A stretch of 64,000 nt of DNA from Agrobacterium leguminum (GTDB lineage Bacteria; Pseudomonadota; Alphaproteobacteria; Rhizobiales; Rhizobiaceae). How positions within the stretch are numbered: the stretch's first letter is position 1; each line of letters opens with the position of its first letter. Positions 1-8,596 of the stretch are shown here, piece by piece. Made by a program: the position numbers and the translations under genes. The stretch lies in assembly GCF_015704895.1 (NCBI RefSeq), contig NZ_JADQWB010000018.1:1-64000 (forward strand), given 5' to 3'. The notes under the pieces were generated by a model that was not told the DNA's origin, ran no database searches, and worked only from the letters and a program-made list of their open reading frames with translations.

Positions 1-555
1 AGATTTTCTGGCGCGGCCGCCGGTTCTGATGATCTGACCGGTCGGCAGCACCACGGTCAGCCCGAGCACGTTTTCCCGCATCGTTCCATAGCGGACGGCA
101 TTGGTGCCCGAAGCGCGGGTTGCGGCCATGCCGCCAATCGAGGCGTTTGCGCCGGGGTCGATGGGAAAGAACAATCCCATGTCGCGTAGATATGTGTTCA
201 ACTGCTCCCGCGTGACACCGGCCTCAACCGTGCAATCCAGATCGTCAATGCTGATACGGGCTATCTTCGACATGCGCGAAAGGTCGATCGAGACCCCGCC
301 ATTGACAGCCGTCAAATGCCCCTCAAGCGAAGTGCCGGCACCGAAAGCGATGACGGGCACCCCCTCCGCCGCACATAGCCGCACGATCTCGGATACCTCC
401 GACGTGGTTTCAGCGAAAGCGACCGCATCGGGAAACACGGCTGCATGATGCGCTTCGCCGCGCCCATGCTGCTCGCGCAATGTCAGTGACGTTGAAAGAC
501 GCTCCCCGAGGAGGTTCCGCAGCGATTGGATGAGAGGAGGTGAGAGGTCAGGCAT
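1..555 (-). CDS. FAD-linked oxidase, D-lactate dehydrogenase/GlcD type (partial, 3' end outside window)
   Basis: N-terminal 185 codons of a flavoprotein that oxidises a 2-hydroxy acid (D-lactate or glycolate type). The visible part is the FAD-binding (PCMH) domain. It carries FGAGTSLEGH at about residues 70-79 and the run PGANASIGGMAATRASGTNA followed by VRYGTMRENVLGL, which are characteristic of the LDHD/GlcD branch. The C-terminal substrate domain lies beyond base 1, so the exact substrate cannot be decided. The ATG at 555 is preceded by a short AT-rich stretch. It is the last visible gene of a minus-strand group with the isomerase (642-1244) and the TetR regulator, 86 bases downstream of the isomerase. 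That suggests co-transcription, although a small hairpin sits in the gap. Confidence 0.85.
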   Translation of the reverse strand, partial: MPDLSPPLIQSLRNLLGERLSTSLTLREQHGRGEAHHAAVFPDAVAFAETTSEVSEIVRLCAAEGVPVIAFGAGTSLEGHLTAVNGGVSIDLSRMSKIARISIDDLDCTVEAGVTREQLNTYLRDMGLFFPIDPGANASIGGMAATRASGTNAVRYGTMRENVLGLTVVLPTGQIIRTGGRARKS

Positions 556-582
556 AAGAAAATTCCATGGGAATCTGCATTG

Positions 583-597
583 AAGGCGAAACGCCTT
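583..597 (-). other. Small perfect hairpin between isomerase and FAD oxidase genes
   Basis: AAGGCG and CGCCTT arms (6 bp) around AAA, in the 86-base gap between two same-strand genes. There is no U-run, so it is more likely an mRNA processing or stability element than a terminator. It could be chance. Confidence 0.3.
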
Positions 598-641
598 GCC
601 GGGCAGATCGCCAGTACTGTCTCCGCTTTCTGGCGGAGGTA

Positions 642-1244
642 TCAGGCGGCGAGCCTTTCGCCCCTGAGATGACGCTCGAGGAACGGAAGGCTGTCCTGCC
701 CCCAGTAGAGTTCATCCTGATAGCGATAGGTCGGCACCCCGAACACACCGGCTGTCCTGGCCGCTTCGAAGCTGGCCTTTTGCAATGCTGCAACCGCATC
801 GCTTTGGCCGTGCTCATCAAGGGCTGCAGCATCAAAGCCTGCGGCTGTCGCAATCGCCCGGCGGACGTCCGCCTTGCCGATGTCTTCACCGCGAACCCAG
901 AAGGCTTCCTGAAGCGCAACTGCCAGCTTCAGCCAGTTCTCGCCCGTTTCTATCGCTGCGGCAACCATCAGGCCGGCCGGTGCGGGATCCGAGAGCGCGG
1001 CGCGATTGTCGAAATTCAGCACTTTTCCGCGCAATGCCGCCCAGCGCTTCAGATCCCTGATCCAGTAGGCGCGTCTGGCCTCCGGTCGGTTTCGCGAATA
1101 AATGCCGCCGTTTTCCTCGATCAGCGGAATGACATGGGGGCGGATCGTGGCGCCCTGTTCTTTCGCCAGCGCAGCAAACGGTTCAAGACCGATGAAGGCC
1201 CAGGGAGAGCCGATGCTGAAAAAATAATCGATCGTCTTTGTCAT
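642..1244 (-). CDS. 2-hydroxychromene-2-carboxylate isomerase family protein (DsbA/kappa-GST fold)
   Basis: 200-residue thioredoxin-fold protein of the DsbA-like kappa-GST family. It opens with IDYFFSIGSPWAFIGL, in which the serine of SIGSPW takes the place of the CxxC cysteine, as in the glutathione-dependent HCCA isomerases (NahD type). The end FGVPTYRYQDELYWGQD is the typical cis-Pro region and C-terminal part. Members isomerise chromene carboxylates in naphthalene-type degradation, but many relatives act in general glutathione chemistry. No ring-cleavage genes are nearby, so the physiological substrate is open. It starts 12 bases after the TetR gene stop, so the two are almost certainly co-transcribed. 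Confidence 0.8.
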   Translation of the reverse strand: MTKTIDYFFSIGSPWAFIGLEPFAALAKEQGATIRPHVIPLIEENGGIYSRNRPEARRAYWIRDLKRWAALRGKVLNFDNRAALSDPAPAGLMVAAAIETGENWLKLAVALQEAFWVRGEDIGKADVRRAIATAAGFDAAALDEHGQSDAVAALQKASFEAARTAGVFGVPTYRYQDELYWGQDSLPFLERHLRGERLAA

Positions 1245-1256
1245 TGTCTGCTGCTT

Positions 1257-1826
1257 TCAGTTGGGTTGATCGGTGGAGGCGGCCGTGTCGAAGACAGAGA
1301 GCGCGCAGTCACGCGCAATCAGCACCGCTTTGGGATCGCGCCCGACGGCGACGGTTGCTAAGGCCCCTTCGTAGAGAAGCGAAAGATGGGCGGCGGCAAT
1401 CTCCACGGTGCTGCCGGCTCTTGCCAGAACAGCGGCAAACACGTCCCTGACCTTCGCCTTATGGGCACGCGCAACGACCACGACGCGCTCGGATTCGCCA
1501 TGTTCCGCAACCGCAAGAGCGAAAGCGCAGCCGCGAAAATCCGGGCTGTCGGCCTTTTCGTGGAGCTGCTCGAAGATCAACCGGATCTGCTCCTTCGGAG
1601 CCATGTCCGCATCCAGCACTTTCTGAAGCGAATAGATCACTCGCTCATGACGCGCTTCCAGATAGGCCGCAACGAGGTGATCCTTCGACGGGAAATGCCG
1701 GTAGAGCGTCGCCTTCGCAACATTTGCTTCTTCGATGATCCGATCTATGCCGACGGCCCGGATGCCCTCGCGATAGAAGAGCGTGCCAGCGGCGGCGAGG
1801 ATATGGTCTGATATGGCTTCTCGCAT
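1257..1826 (-). CDS. TetR/AcrR family transcriptional regulator
   Basis: 189-residue one-component repressor type. The N-terminal helix-turn-helix is clear: residues 1-50 include ILAAAGTLFYREGIRAVGID, then ANVAKATLYRHFPSKDHLVA, a near-consensus TetR recognition helix. The remainder is an alpha-helical ligand domain with an ending typical of the YcdC/AefR-like group (SLLYEGALATVAVG). I chose the ATG at 1826 because the helix-turn-helix begins about eight residues later; a longer reading frame extends upstream without similarity. It sits directly upstream of the isomerase and FAD oxidase on the same strand and probably autoregulates this small operon. Its ligand is unknown. Confidence 0.85.
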   Translation of the reverse strand: MREAISDHILAAAGTLFYREGIRAVGIDRIIEEANVAKATLYRHFPSKDHLVAAYLEARHERVIYSLQKVLDADMAPKEQIRLIFEQLHEKADSPDFRGCAFALAVAEHGESERVVVVARAHKAKVRDVFAAVLARAGSTVEIAAAHLSLLYEGALATVAVGRDPKAVLIARDCALSVFDTAASTDQPN

Positions 1827-1875
1827 TATCGTCTCACACTGTCGTTTCAAAAGTCGCACTGTTATGGGCAGCAGG

Positions 1876-2904
1876 TCATGAAGGAGAAGCGGGATTGGCA
1901 TGCGCCGTCCGGTCCGGGGAGGCGATGAGAGACGTGATCGCATCGAGTGGCAGCGGCTTTGAAAACCCGCCCTGATGCGCCAGTTTTCCGGCAAGCGTTT
2001 GAACGGCTTCGTTGTAGGGTGTCGGAACATTGTGAAGCCGGCCCAGCAGAACGATTTCGCCGTTGAGGAAATCCACTTCGCTCGAGGCTCCGCGCCTGAA
2101 ACTCTGCCAGGTCGATTGCTGGCCCGGATGGATTCCGCTGTTCGGCGCAACCCGCCAGTTCGAAATGTCGACGGTTCGCTCTGAGGGCGAGGCTAGGGTG
2201 TAGCCTGCCGCGTCAAGCACATGGCGGGCCTCATCCACCAGAGCGGCGCTGATCCTGTCGTTCAGATCGGCCGGACCGTCGAAAAGTTCGAGGACGTTGC
2301 GAACGTTGTGAAGGAGCTTTGCTGCTTTCCAGCGGCGAATATCGTCGCTTGCCTCGGCAAGATATCCTGCCCTGTTGAGGTCAGCCGCGACCTGCGCGGT
2401 CACGTCATCCTGTCCAAGCGGAAAGCGCCCGACTGTCACGACGCCCAATTGCGGCTCGCCGCCCACCACCACCTTGCCGGTTTCGGTGAACCGCGCCGGT
2501 GTCAGAATGCTTGCACCATAGACCCGGGCAAATGTTCTCAGGGCATTCGCTTCTGTCGCCAGTCCATTTTGAAAAGTCACGATAGGCAGGTTTGCCGCTG
2601 CCGGTGTCGTCGCGTTCGAGACGCTTTGCCAGGACCAGAAGGCGAGCGCGCTTACGGCATCCTGAGCTTTTACCGTCAGCAGGAGGATATCGTCCGGCGT
2701 CAATTCCGGAAGATCCGTCAGGTCGAAAACTTTCAGATCGATCTGCCGTGTCTCCGCGGGGCGCTGGAAGGTGAGGCCGTGCTGCCTGATATGGCTGATC
2801 TGGGCGCCCCGTCCGAAAAGCGCATAGTCAATGCCGGAAAGCGCGAATTGTGCTGCAAGGCTCGCGCCCACCGCGCCGGCGCCAATGATAACGTAACGTG
2901 GCAT
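1876..2904 (-). CDS. Ketopantoate reductase family protein (PanE/ApbA-like)
   Basis: 342 residues. The N-terminus MPRYVIIGAGAVGASLAAQF is a Rossmann NADP-binding motif (GxGxxG), and the following FGRG is a typical PanE NADP phosphate contact region. VTFQNGLATE in the middle matches the conserved QNG block. The C-terminal helical domain contains SSEVDFLNGEIVLLGRLHNVPTPYN, the signature containing the catalytic-site region of ketopantoate reductase (quoted here as a conserved block around residues 265-290). Enzymes of this family reduce 2-dehydropantoate with NADPH, but isolated paralogues like this one often have other 2-keto substrates. The start at 2904 is set by the Rossmann fold; an upstream in-frame extension is charged and unlikely. 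It lies 49 bases upstream of the TetR gene. Confidence 0.8.
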   Translation of the reverse strand: MPRYVIIGAGAVGASLAAQFALSGIDYALFGRGAQISHIRQHGLTFQRPAETRQIDLKVFDLTDLPELTPDDILLLTVKAQDAVSALAFWSWQSVSNATTPAAANLPIVTFQNGLATEANALRTFARVYGASILTPARFTETGKVVVGGEPQLGVVTVGRFPLGQDDVTAQVAADLNRAGYLAEASDDIRRWKAAKLLHNVRNVLELFDGPADLNDRISAALVDEARHVLDAAGYTLASPSERTVDISNWRVAPNSGIHPGQQSTWQSFRRGASSEVDFLNGEIVLLGRLHNVPTPYNEAVQTLAGKLAHQGGFSKPLPLDAITSLIASPDRTAHANPASPS

Positions 2905-3212
2905 CTGTCGTTTCTCGTCCTGTCTTTTACGCTCCGGATTTTCCGGAGGATTTCGGTTATTGATTGGTTCGGCGATCTGTGCGGGCGGCAATTGAGGACG
3001 GTGGCGGGATGGGATTCAGAAGCAGTCTGGAACGGATCGTAAGGCCTTCGAGCGGTATAAAGGAAGACCGGTCATTCTATATCTACTAATTTTATAGAAA
3101 ATCAGTTCCCGAAATCGGCGATTTCGGGAGAGATTGCGCTGCCCCTGGCCAGCACTTCGCATTACCGAGCCGAAGACGCCTCTGCGTTCAATACCGTCAG
3201 CCGCAATGGAGT
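2905..3212. other. Intergenic region between PanE-like and nitroreductase genes, with a dyad at 3107-3129
   Basis: 308 bases without a gene. A perfect inverted repeat CCCGAAATC-GGC-GATTTCGGG lies at 3108-3128 and extends by one more T-A pair. Read on the minus strand it falls about 85 bases past the nitroreductase stop and is followed by a moderately T-rich stretch, so it may end that transcript. The AT-rich piece at 3071-3105 could hold the PanE promoter on the minus strand, but no consensus hexamer pair stands out. Confidence 0.45.
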
Positions 3213-4055
3213 TTATTTGATGCCGAAACCGAGGCGACGCAATGTCTGGCTCAGTTCCGCGCGGCCCTTCAGCGCGGCGGCGTTCTCCACACGCTGGGCG
3301 ATGGGCGCCGTCCAGCCGTTTTGCGGCAGGCCCTGTTTTTCCTGAAACACCTTCAAGACTTCATCGTAAGAATTGAGATCGTCGCATGCCGGTTCCGAAT
3401 AGGTTTCATGAAACAGAATGGATGATTGCGACAGGCGCGGTTTGACATCGGTTTTCACCGCCGGGTCGGGATAGCCGACCGTCAGGCCAAAGACGGCAAC
3501 CGTCTCGGGGGGAAGGTTCAGTTCGCGCGACACGTCTTCCGGTCTGTTGCGGATACCGCCAACATAGCAGGAGCCAAGGCCGAGTGAATCAATTGCGGCA
3601 ACAGCATTCTGCGCTGCCAGCGCCGCATCGATGGCGCCGATCAGGAAGCTTTCCAGATAATCCAGCCCTTCGCCCTTGTTTCCCCGGTTTGAAGCGACCG
3701 TGCGCAGCCGCTTCAGGTCGATAAGCCAGATGAGGAAAACAGGTGCATCCTTTATATGGGCATTGCCGCCCGTGAAGCCCGCCAGACGTGCCTTTCGCTC
3801 CTTGTCCTGAACCGCTACCACGCTCCACGCCTGAAGATTGGACGATGTCGGTGCAGATTGCGCGGCTGCGACCAGAAGTTCCAGGCTGCCCTGCGGCAGA
3901 GCTTTCGGCAGATAGGCGCGGGCGGTGCGGTGGTTCAGCAAGGCGTCAATGGTGTCGTTCCAGAAAGGCGGCGAAAAATCGGCCTGCGCTCCATAGCGGG
4001 CTTCAACACGCTGCTGCGGTATTTCCAGTTTGGTAATCGGACTGGTCAGGGTCAT
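3213..4055 (-). CDS. NADPH-dependent nitroreductase/flavin reductase family protein (NfsA-like)
   Basis: 280-residue FMN-binding nitroreductase. HRTARAYLPKALPQG (about 38-52) and AAAQSAPTSSNLQAWSVVAV are the classic FMN phosphate and ring contacts. SLGLGSCYVGGIRN in the middle and VFGLTVGYPD match the NfsA/FRP subgroup, which uses NADPH and one FMN per monomer in a domain-swapped dimer. A likely role is reduction of quinones, nitroaromatics or flavins in the cytosol. The start at 4055 gives a leader of usual length before the first conserved helix. It is transcribed away from the binding-protein gene at 4453 across a 397-base region. Confidence 0.85.
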   Translation of the reverse strand: MTLTSPITKLEIPQQRVEARYGAQADFSPPFWNDTIDALLNHRTARAYLPKALPQGSLELLVAAAQSAPTSSNLQAWSVVAVQDKERKARLAGFTGGNAHIKDAPVFLIWLIDLKRLRTVASNRGNKGEGLDYLESFLIGAIDAALAAQNAVAAIDSLGLGSCYVGGIRNRPEDVSRELNLPPETVAVFGLTVGYPDPAVKTDVKPRLSQSSILFHETYSEPACDDLNSYDEVLKVFQEKQGLPQNGWTAPIAQRVENAAALKGRAELSQTLRRLGFGIK

Positions 4056-4452
4056 CGCTAAGAAACTCCGTAATGCTGGTGATGGACCGCAGGGCCCATG
4101 GCGGGGATTGGAAAGCCTGTGAGGTGTATCATTTGATATGCTTCGCCGACCCATCTGCCGAGCAATGTCCTACTCAATCCCGATTTTTCAGTGAAACAAC
4201 ATTTCCACGGGAATTCAAAACGAGACGACCGCGAGATTTCCTCTCATTCGCCATCGGCCGCAGGGAAGCAACGAGGATTTGGGCAAAATGGATAATTCGG
4301 CACAAATTTTGGCGCGTGTTTGCATGCGTACTGAAATAGAATTCTGCAAGAAATGTTTTCTTTGGCGGCAAAGAAGAATTTTCTTCTTATGGAAACCCTG
4401 ATTTGCCCTGATGCTTTTGTCATCGAAACGACGTTTTCAAACGGGGATTTTC
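4056..4452. promoter_or_regulatory. Divergent regulatory region, with an AT-rich dyad at 4371-4388
   Basis: 397 bases between divergent starts. The part from 4270 to 4400 is markedly AT-rich compared with the surrounding genes. It contains an inverted repeat of AAGAAGAA and TTCTTCTT (8-bp arms, 2-base centre) at 4371-4388, 65 bases before the binding-protein start at 4453. It could be an operator for an unlinked regulator. No convincing -35/-10 pair was found by eye. Confidence 0.4.
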
Positions 4453-6060
4453 ATGACGATAGGACGCCGCCAGTTCAACAGGATGCTTCTTCTGGCAACG
4501 GCAGGAACGGCCCTGCCGGGTTCGCTATTCGCAGCGAATGGCGACGCGGGCCGGCCCGTCTCCGGCGGCACGCTCAGGCTGCTCTATCGTGTCGATCCCG
4601 GCAACGCGCTTTTCGCCATCAACACCTCATCGGGGACCGGACAGGCAATCGGCCCGAAGATCGTTGAAGGTCTTCTGACGTTCGATTTCGACCTCAAGCC
4701 GCAGCCGCTGCTGGCGACGGAATGGTCCGTTTCGGACGACCATCTTCGTTACACGTTCAAACTTCGCCCAAATGTGAAATGGCACGATGGTCGGGATTTC
4801 ACCTCGGAAGATGTCGCGTTTTCGATTTTCCGTCTGAAGGAAGCTCATCCGCGCGGCCGCATCACCTATCAGAACGTCGAGGCGGTGGAGACGCCGGATC
4901 CCCTGACCGCCATTATCGTACTGTCCAAACCGGCGCCATTTCTGATTGCCGCGCAATCGAGTTCGGAATCGCCGATCGTGCCGAAGCATATTTTCGAAAA
5001 GCTGAAGCCAGCCGATGGCCAGACATTGCAGACCGCGGTTGGCACCGGTCCTTTCCGGCTGACGGAGTGGACACCGGGCAGCCATCTGATCTTCGAACGA
5101 AATCCCGACTATTGGGATGCCGGCAAACCTTATCTCGATCGCATCATCCTGCGCATCATCACCGATCCGGCCGCGCGGACGGTGGCGTTGGAAACGGGAG
5201 AAGTGGATATTGGCGACAACCCGGTGCCGCTGGCGGATCTCGAGCGATTGAAGCAGAACCCCGATCTCGTTCTGGATACGAACACCTATGCTTATGCGGG
5301 CCCGCAGCAGCAGCTGTTTTTCAACTACGACAATGAAATCTTCCGCAAGAAAGACGTCCGCCTGGCCATTGCGAAGGCGATCAACCTTGATGAAATCGTC
5401 AATGTGGCGCTCTTTGGTTATGCGCAGATTTCGCCGAGCCCCGTCAGCACCGCCCTGCCGAACTGGTATGATGCGTCCGTCAAGGCCCATGCCTATGATC
5501 CCCGGGAAGCGGAAAGATTGCTCGATGCGGCGGGATATCCCCGCAAAGACGACGGCAAGCGTTTTCCGGTGCGGTTGACCTACAATTCCTATCTGACGCC
5601 CGGCTTTGCCGATGTCCTTCGCAGCCAGCTTGAAAAGATCGGCATCGCCGTCGAAATCCGCAAATACGACCTGCCGACCTATCTGAAGACGGTCTACACG
5701 GACCGCGCCTTTGATCTGGTGGTGGAATCCCTTTCCAACACCTTCGATCCGTCGCTCGGCATCCAGCGCGCTTACTGGAGCAGGAATTTCAAGATCGGGC
5801 TGCCCTTTTCCAACGCGGCCAACTACGCCAATCCGGAGGCCGATGCGCTTCTGGAGGCGGCGGCCATCGAGCCCGATCCGAAAAAGCGCTGGGTGACCTG
5901 GAGCAGGTTCCAGCATCTCATCCATGACGACGTCGCCTCGGTCGATCTTGTGGCGGCGGGAAGCCAGATCGTGGCGCACAGACGCGTCAGAAACTATGTC
6001 ACCGGCGCGCAGGGGCTGAACTGGAGTTTCGGCGATCTATGGCTCGATCCGACCGCTTGA
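4453..6060 (+). CDS. ABC transporter substrate-binding protein, family 5 (DppA/OppA type), Tat-exported, orphan
   Basis: 535-residue periplasmic solute-binding protein of the peptide/nickel/opine class. The N-terminus MTIGRRQFNRMLLLATAGTA is a twin-arginine signal (R5-R6), followed by a hydrophobic stretch and a probable cleavage after LFAA. The body shows the family-5 hallmarks EGLLTFDFDLKPQPLLATEW, YTFKLRPNVKWHDGRDFTSEDV and GTGPFRLTEW. I start at 4453 because the RR motif follows directly; a longer frame begins at 4411. No permease or ATPase gene is adjacent. The next gene, 41 bases on, is a rhodanese, so this receptor must share a transporter encoded elsewhere. Family members bind peptides, nickel-chelators, glutathione or opines; the ligand here is unknown. 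Confidence 0.88.
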   Translation: MTIGRRQFNRMLLLATAGTALPGSLFAANGDAGRPVSGGTLRLLYRVDPGNALFAINTSSGTGQAIGPKIVEGLLTFDFDLKPQPLLATEWSVSDDHLRYTFKLRPNVKWHDGRDFTSEDVAFSIFRLKEAHPRGRITYQNVEAVETPDPLTAIIVLSKPAPFLIAAQSSSESPIVPKHIFEKLKPADGQTLQTAVGTGPFRLTEWTPGSHLIFERNPDYWDAGKPYLDRIILRIITDPAARTVALETGEVDIGDNPVPLADLERLKQNPDLVLDTNTYAYAGPQQQLFFNYDNEIFRKKDVRLAIAKAINLDEIVNVALFGYAQISPSPVSTALPNWYDASVKAHAYDPREAERLLDAAGYPRKDDGKRFPVRLTYNSYLTPGFADVLRSQLEKIGIAVEIRKYDLPTYLKTVYTDRAFDLVVESLSNTFDPSLGIQRAYWSRNFKIGLPFSNAANYANPEADALLEAAAIEPDPKKRWVTWSRFQHLIHDDVASVDLVAAGSQIVAHRRVRNYVTGAQGLNWSFGDLWLDPTA

Positions 6061-6101
6061 AACCCGATGTGAAAAACCAGAATTTGTCAGGAGGATATGC
6101 A

Positions 6102-7193
6102 ATGTCCGTAAATGCCGTAACCAAAGACCGTCTCATCGAGTGGCTGACAGATGGCAAGGAACTTGCCGTTCTCGACATTCGCCCCGCAGAAGAGGTGGGG
6201 TACGCTTCTCCATTGTTTGCGACCAACCTTCCGGCCGAAAGGCTGGATGCGGAGATCGACCGCTTCATTCCGCGTCCTGTCGTGCGGACCGTTCTGGTGG
6301 ACGATGGCAAGGGAAGCGCGGAGCAGGCGGCGGAACGGCTGGCCGCCAGAGGCTGGAGCGATATTTACTTTCTGCGCGGTGGAATTCCGGCATGGATCGA
6401 CGGCGGCGTCGACGCCCTGCCGACATTCGATATTCCCGGCGTTCCTTTCGTCCAGAAGGTCCGGGGTGAAAAGAACACGCCTGTGGTTTTTGCCCGTGAA
6501 CTGAAAGCGTGGCAGGAAGCCGGCGAAGATGTTGTCGTCATCGACACCCGCACCATAGCGGAATATGAGAAGGCGCATGTGCCGGGCGCCATCGGCGTAC
6601 CCGGTGCCGAGCTTCTGCTGCGGTTTTCCGACCTCGTGCCATCACCCAAAACACGGGTTGTCGTCTCCTGCGCGGGCCTTCCCCGCGCGATCCTCGGCGC
6701 GCAGACCTTGATCGACGCCGGTGTTGAAAACGATGTCAGCTATTTGCACGATGGCACGCGTGGCTGGACGGATGACGGGTTCGAGCTGGAAACGGGGCGC
6801 TCGCAGATATATCCGTCCGCCAGCGACGACGCGAGAAATATCGCGAAGGCGCGTCTGGAGGCATTTTCCCGCGATGACGGGCTGCGGTTCATCGATCGCG
6901 CCACGGCCGAGACATGGCTGCGGGACACGGCGCGAACGACCTATTTTCTCGACGTGAGAACACCGGAAGAATTCGCGGCCTCCCACCTTAAAGGTTCGAT
7001 TTCTTCGGAAGGCGGCCAGCTTCTCGGTGTCGCCTATCGTACCATTGCCGTGCGCGGCGCCCGGGTCATTCTGGTGGATGACCTGCTGGGCGCCCGCGCG
7101 AGGGTCGTTGCCCATTGGCTGAAACGCCGGGGCTTTGAAATCGCTCTTCACCTTCACGACTTCGAGCAGGGTGCCGAGGCGGCAGCCGCATAG
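6102..7193 (+). CDS. Three-domain rhodanese-like sulfurtransferase
   Basis: 363 residues with three rhodanese-homology domains at roughly 8-110, 126-240 and 270-355. Each has the family's DxR and EF/EY-x-x-xH signatures (LDIRPAEEV, VVIDTRTIAEYEKAHVPGAI, YFLDVRTPEEFAASHLKGS). Only the middle domain keeps the active-site cysteine, C190 in VVVSCAGLPRA. The matching loops of domains 1 and 3 read LVDDGKGSA and LVDDLLGAR, with aspartate instead. The protein therefore probably moves sulfane sulfur through one site, with the flanking domains structural or regulatory. The start at 6102 has a strong ribosome-binding site (CAGGAGG, 6088-6094). It probably shares a transcript with the binding protein upstream (41-base gap) and is cytosolic, with no signal peptide. 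Confidence 0.85.
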   Translation: MSVNAVTKDRLIEWLTDGKELAVLDIRPAEEVGYASPLFATNLPAERLDAEIDRFIPRPVVRTVLVDDGKGSAEQAAERLAARGWSDIYFLRGGIPAWIDGGVDALPTFDIPGVPFVQKVRGEKNTPVVFARELKAWQEAGEDVVVIDTRTIAEYEKAHVPGAIGVPGAELLLRFSDLVPSPKTRVVVSCAGLPRAILGAQTLIDAGVENDVSYLHDGTRGWTDDGFELETGRSQIYPSASDDARNIAKARLEAFSRDDGLRFIDRATAETWLRDTARTTYFLDVRTPEEFAASHLKGSISSEGGQLLGVAYRTIAVRGARVILVDDLLGARARVVAHWLKRRGFEIALHLHDFEQGAEAAAA

Positions 7194-7252
7194 GTTTTCC
7201 TGAAGGCTACCGTCACTTTCATGTCTTCGATTGCCGCCGCGCCTATCCCGTT

Positions 7253-8503
7253 TCATGAAGAGCCGATCTGAGCTTTCGGCAGGCGCGGCGATGAGATTGC
7301 GAGGGGCAGTGCTGTTGCGACCACCGGCACGATCAATGCGGACCACGCTGCCCCGTAGCCAAGATGATCGACCAGAAGGCCGAATATATAGGGGCCGATT
7401 GCCATGACACCCAGGCAGATCGTGGAAGCGAAGGCAATCGTAGACGCTATCGAACCTTTCGGTGCGCTTTCGGCGATCTGAAGAAGATAAAGCGGAAACC
7501 ACCCGATCCCGAATATTCCCAGCACGACAAGCACGACGAGAATAATCGGCGTCGGGGCGCCGATGGGCAGAGCCGCGAGGATTGCGGCCGCGCCTGCGGC
7601 AATGACGGATACCAGACCGAAGGATTGCGTGCGAAGGCCGGGCCGGAAGCGGTCGCTGAGCCATGGCAGCAAAATCCGGCCAGGAATGCCCGCAAGCTGC
7701 GTTGCGGCAAACATGGACGATGCGGCAAAGAGGCCAAGTCGCAATCCATCCGCCATGAAGCCGATGACGTGTGCGGTGAGGGTGAATTGAAATGCCGACA
7801 TGGCGATACCAAGCCGTAATACGGGCCAGAAGCTCGGATTCTGCCCGACCTCGCGGGCGAGTTTTGCCAGGGGAAGTGGGCGCTGGGTTTTTGCGGCCAC
7901 ATCGCCTCCCTCGCGATAGAGACCCCAGAAGAGTGCGGCGCCCATGACGGAAACACCGGCGCAGAGCCATGCTGCCGCATGCCATCCGTAACGAACCGCC
8001 ATGAACGGGAGGAGGGCGGCCGCGATCATCGTTCCGAAAGGAACCGCAGCCTGCCGAAACCCTGTCGCTATGCCGCGTTTGGCAGGTGGGAACCAGCGCA
8101 TGATCGCCCGCGTGCCGCCCGGTTGGACAGCGGCATAGGTGCCGCCCAGAAACGCGATGCACAAAAGCAGCGCCGGCAGGCTGTTTGCGAATGCCGCCGC
8201 GCAGGCCATCGCAAGCGCCATGCCGAGCATGGCAATGCCGACAATGCGGCGCTCGCCGTGAATATCGATGGCGCGGCCGAGCGTGAACATCGTCACGATC
8301 TGCACACCGTTCATGACGGTCACGGCCAGTGATGCGGATGCGAGGGAGATACCGAATGCTTCCCGCCAGAAGGGCACGAGGATGTAAATCCCCTGCGATA
8401 CGAACGAGCCGGCGGTTTGCGTTGCGACCGCGACGGCAAGGACTGCCCAGATCCGGCGGTCGGCGACGGGCGTGGGCGAGGTCGAGGAAATCTGTGAAGA
8501 CAC
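7253..8503 (-). CDS. Major facilitator superfamily transporter
   Basis: 416 residues with about twelve hydrophobic segments. The loop after TM2, LGRAIDIHGERRIVG, is the MFS motif A (G-x-D-x-x-G-x-R-R variant). The protein resembles the oxalate/monocarboxylate-type and cyanate-type porters, but its substrate cannot be told. The start is GTG at 8503, with AGGAGC seven bases upstream on the minus strand. It is divergent from a LysR regulator across 91 bases, the usual arrangement for a transporter controlled by its LysR neighbour. It converges on the rhodanese gene with only 59 bases between stops; I see no good terminator there. Confidence 0.85.
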   Translation of the reverse strand: MSSQISSTSPTPVADRRIWAVLAVAVATQTAGSFVSQGIYILVPFWREAFGISLASASLAVTVMNGVQIVTMFTLGRAIDIHGERRIVGIAMLGMALAMACAAAFANSLPALLLCIAFLGGTYAAVQPGGTRAIMRWFPPAKRGIATGFRQAAVPFGTMIAAALLPFMAVRYGWHAAAWLCAGVSVMGAALFWGLYREGGDVAAKTQRPLPLAKLAREVGQNPSFWPVLRLGIAMSAFQFTLTAHVIGFMADGLRLGLFAASSMFAATQLAGIPGRILLPWLSDRFRPGLRTQSFGLVSVIAAGAAAILAALPIGAPTPIILVVLVVLGIFGIGWFPLYLLQIAESAPKGSIASTIAFASTICLGVMAIGPYIFGLLVDHLGYGAAWSALIVPVVATALPLAISSPRLPKAQIGSS

Positions 8504-8581
8504 GAAAAGCTCCTATCGAGAGTTTTCGTGCAATAGCGCTCGTGAGAACCCGATAGAATTGGGGGCTTGCGCATTTCAGCG

Positions 8582-8596
8582 ATAACAGCTTGTTAT
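8582..8596. promoter_or_regulatory. LysR-type box overlapping the regulator's start codon
   Basis: ATAACA-GCT-TGTTAT, a perfect dyad with 6-bp arms. It contains TAACAGCTTGTTA, which fits the T-N11-A LysR-box rule. It lies between the MFS gene and the LysR gene, and its last two bases are the first two of the ATG at 8595. Binding here would directly block the regulator's own expression and could activate the divergent MFS gene. Confidence 0.5.

Noticed and set aside
6642-8162. A 506-codon minus-strand frame across the rhodanese/MFS junction
   Set aside because: It crosses two real genes and has no recognisable motif.
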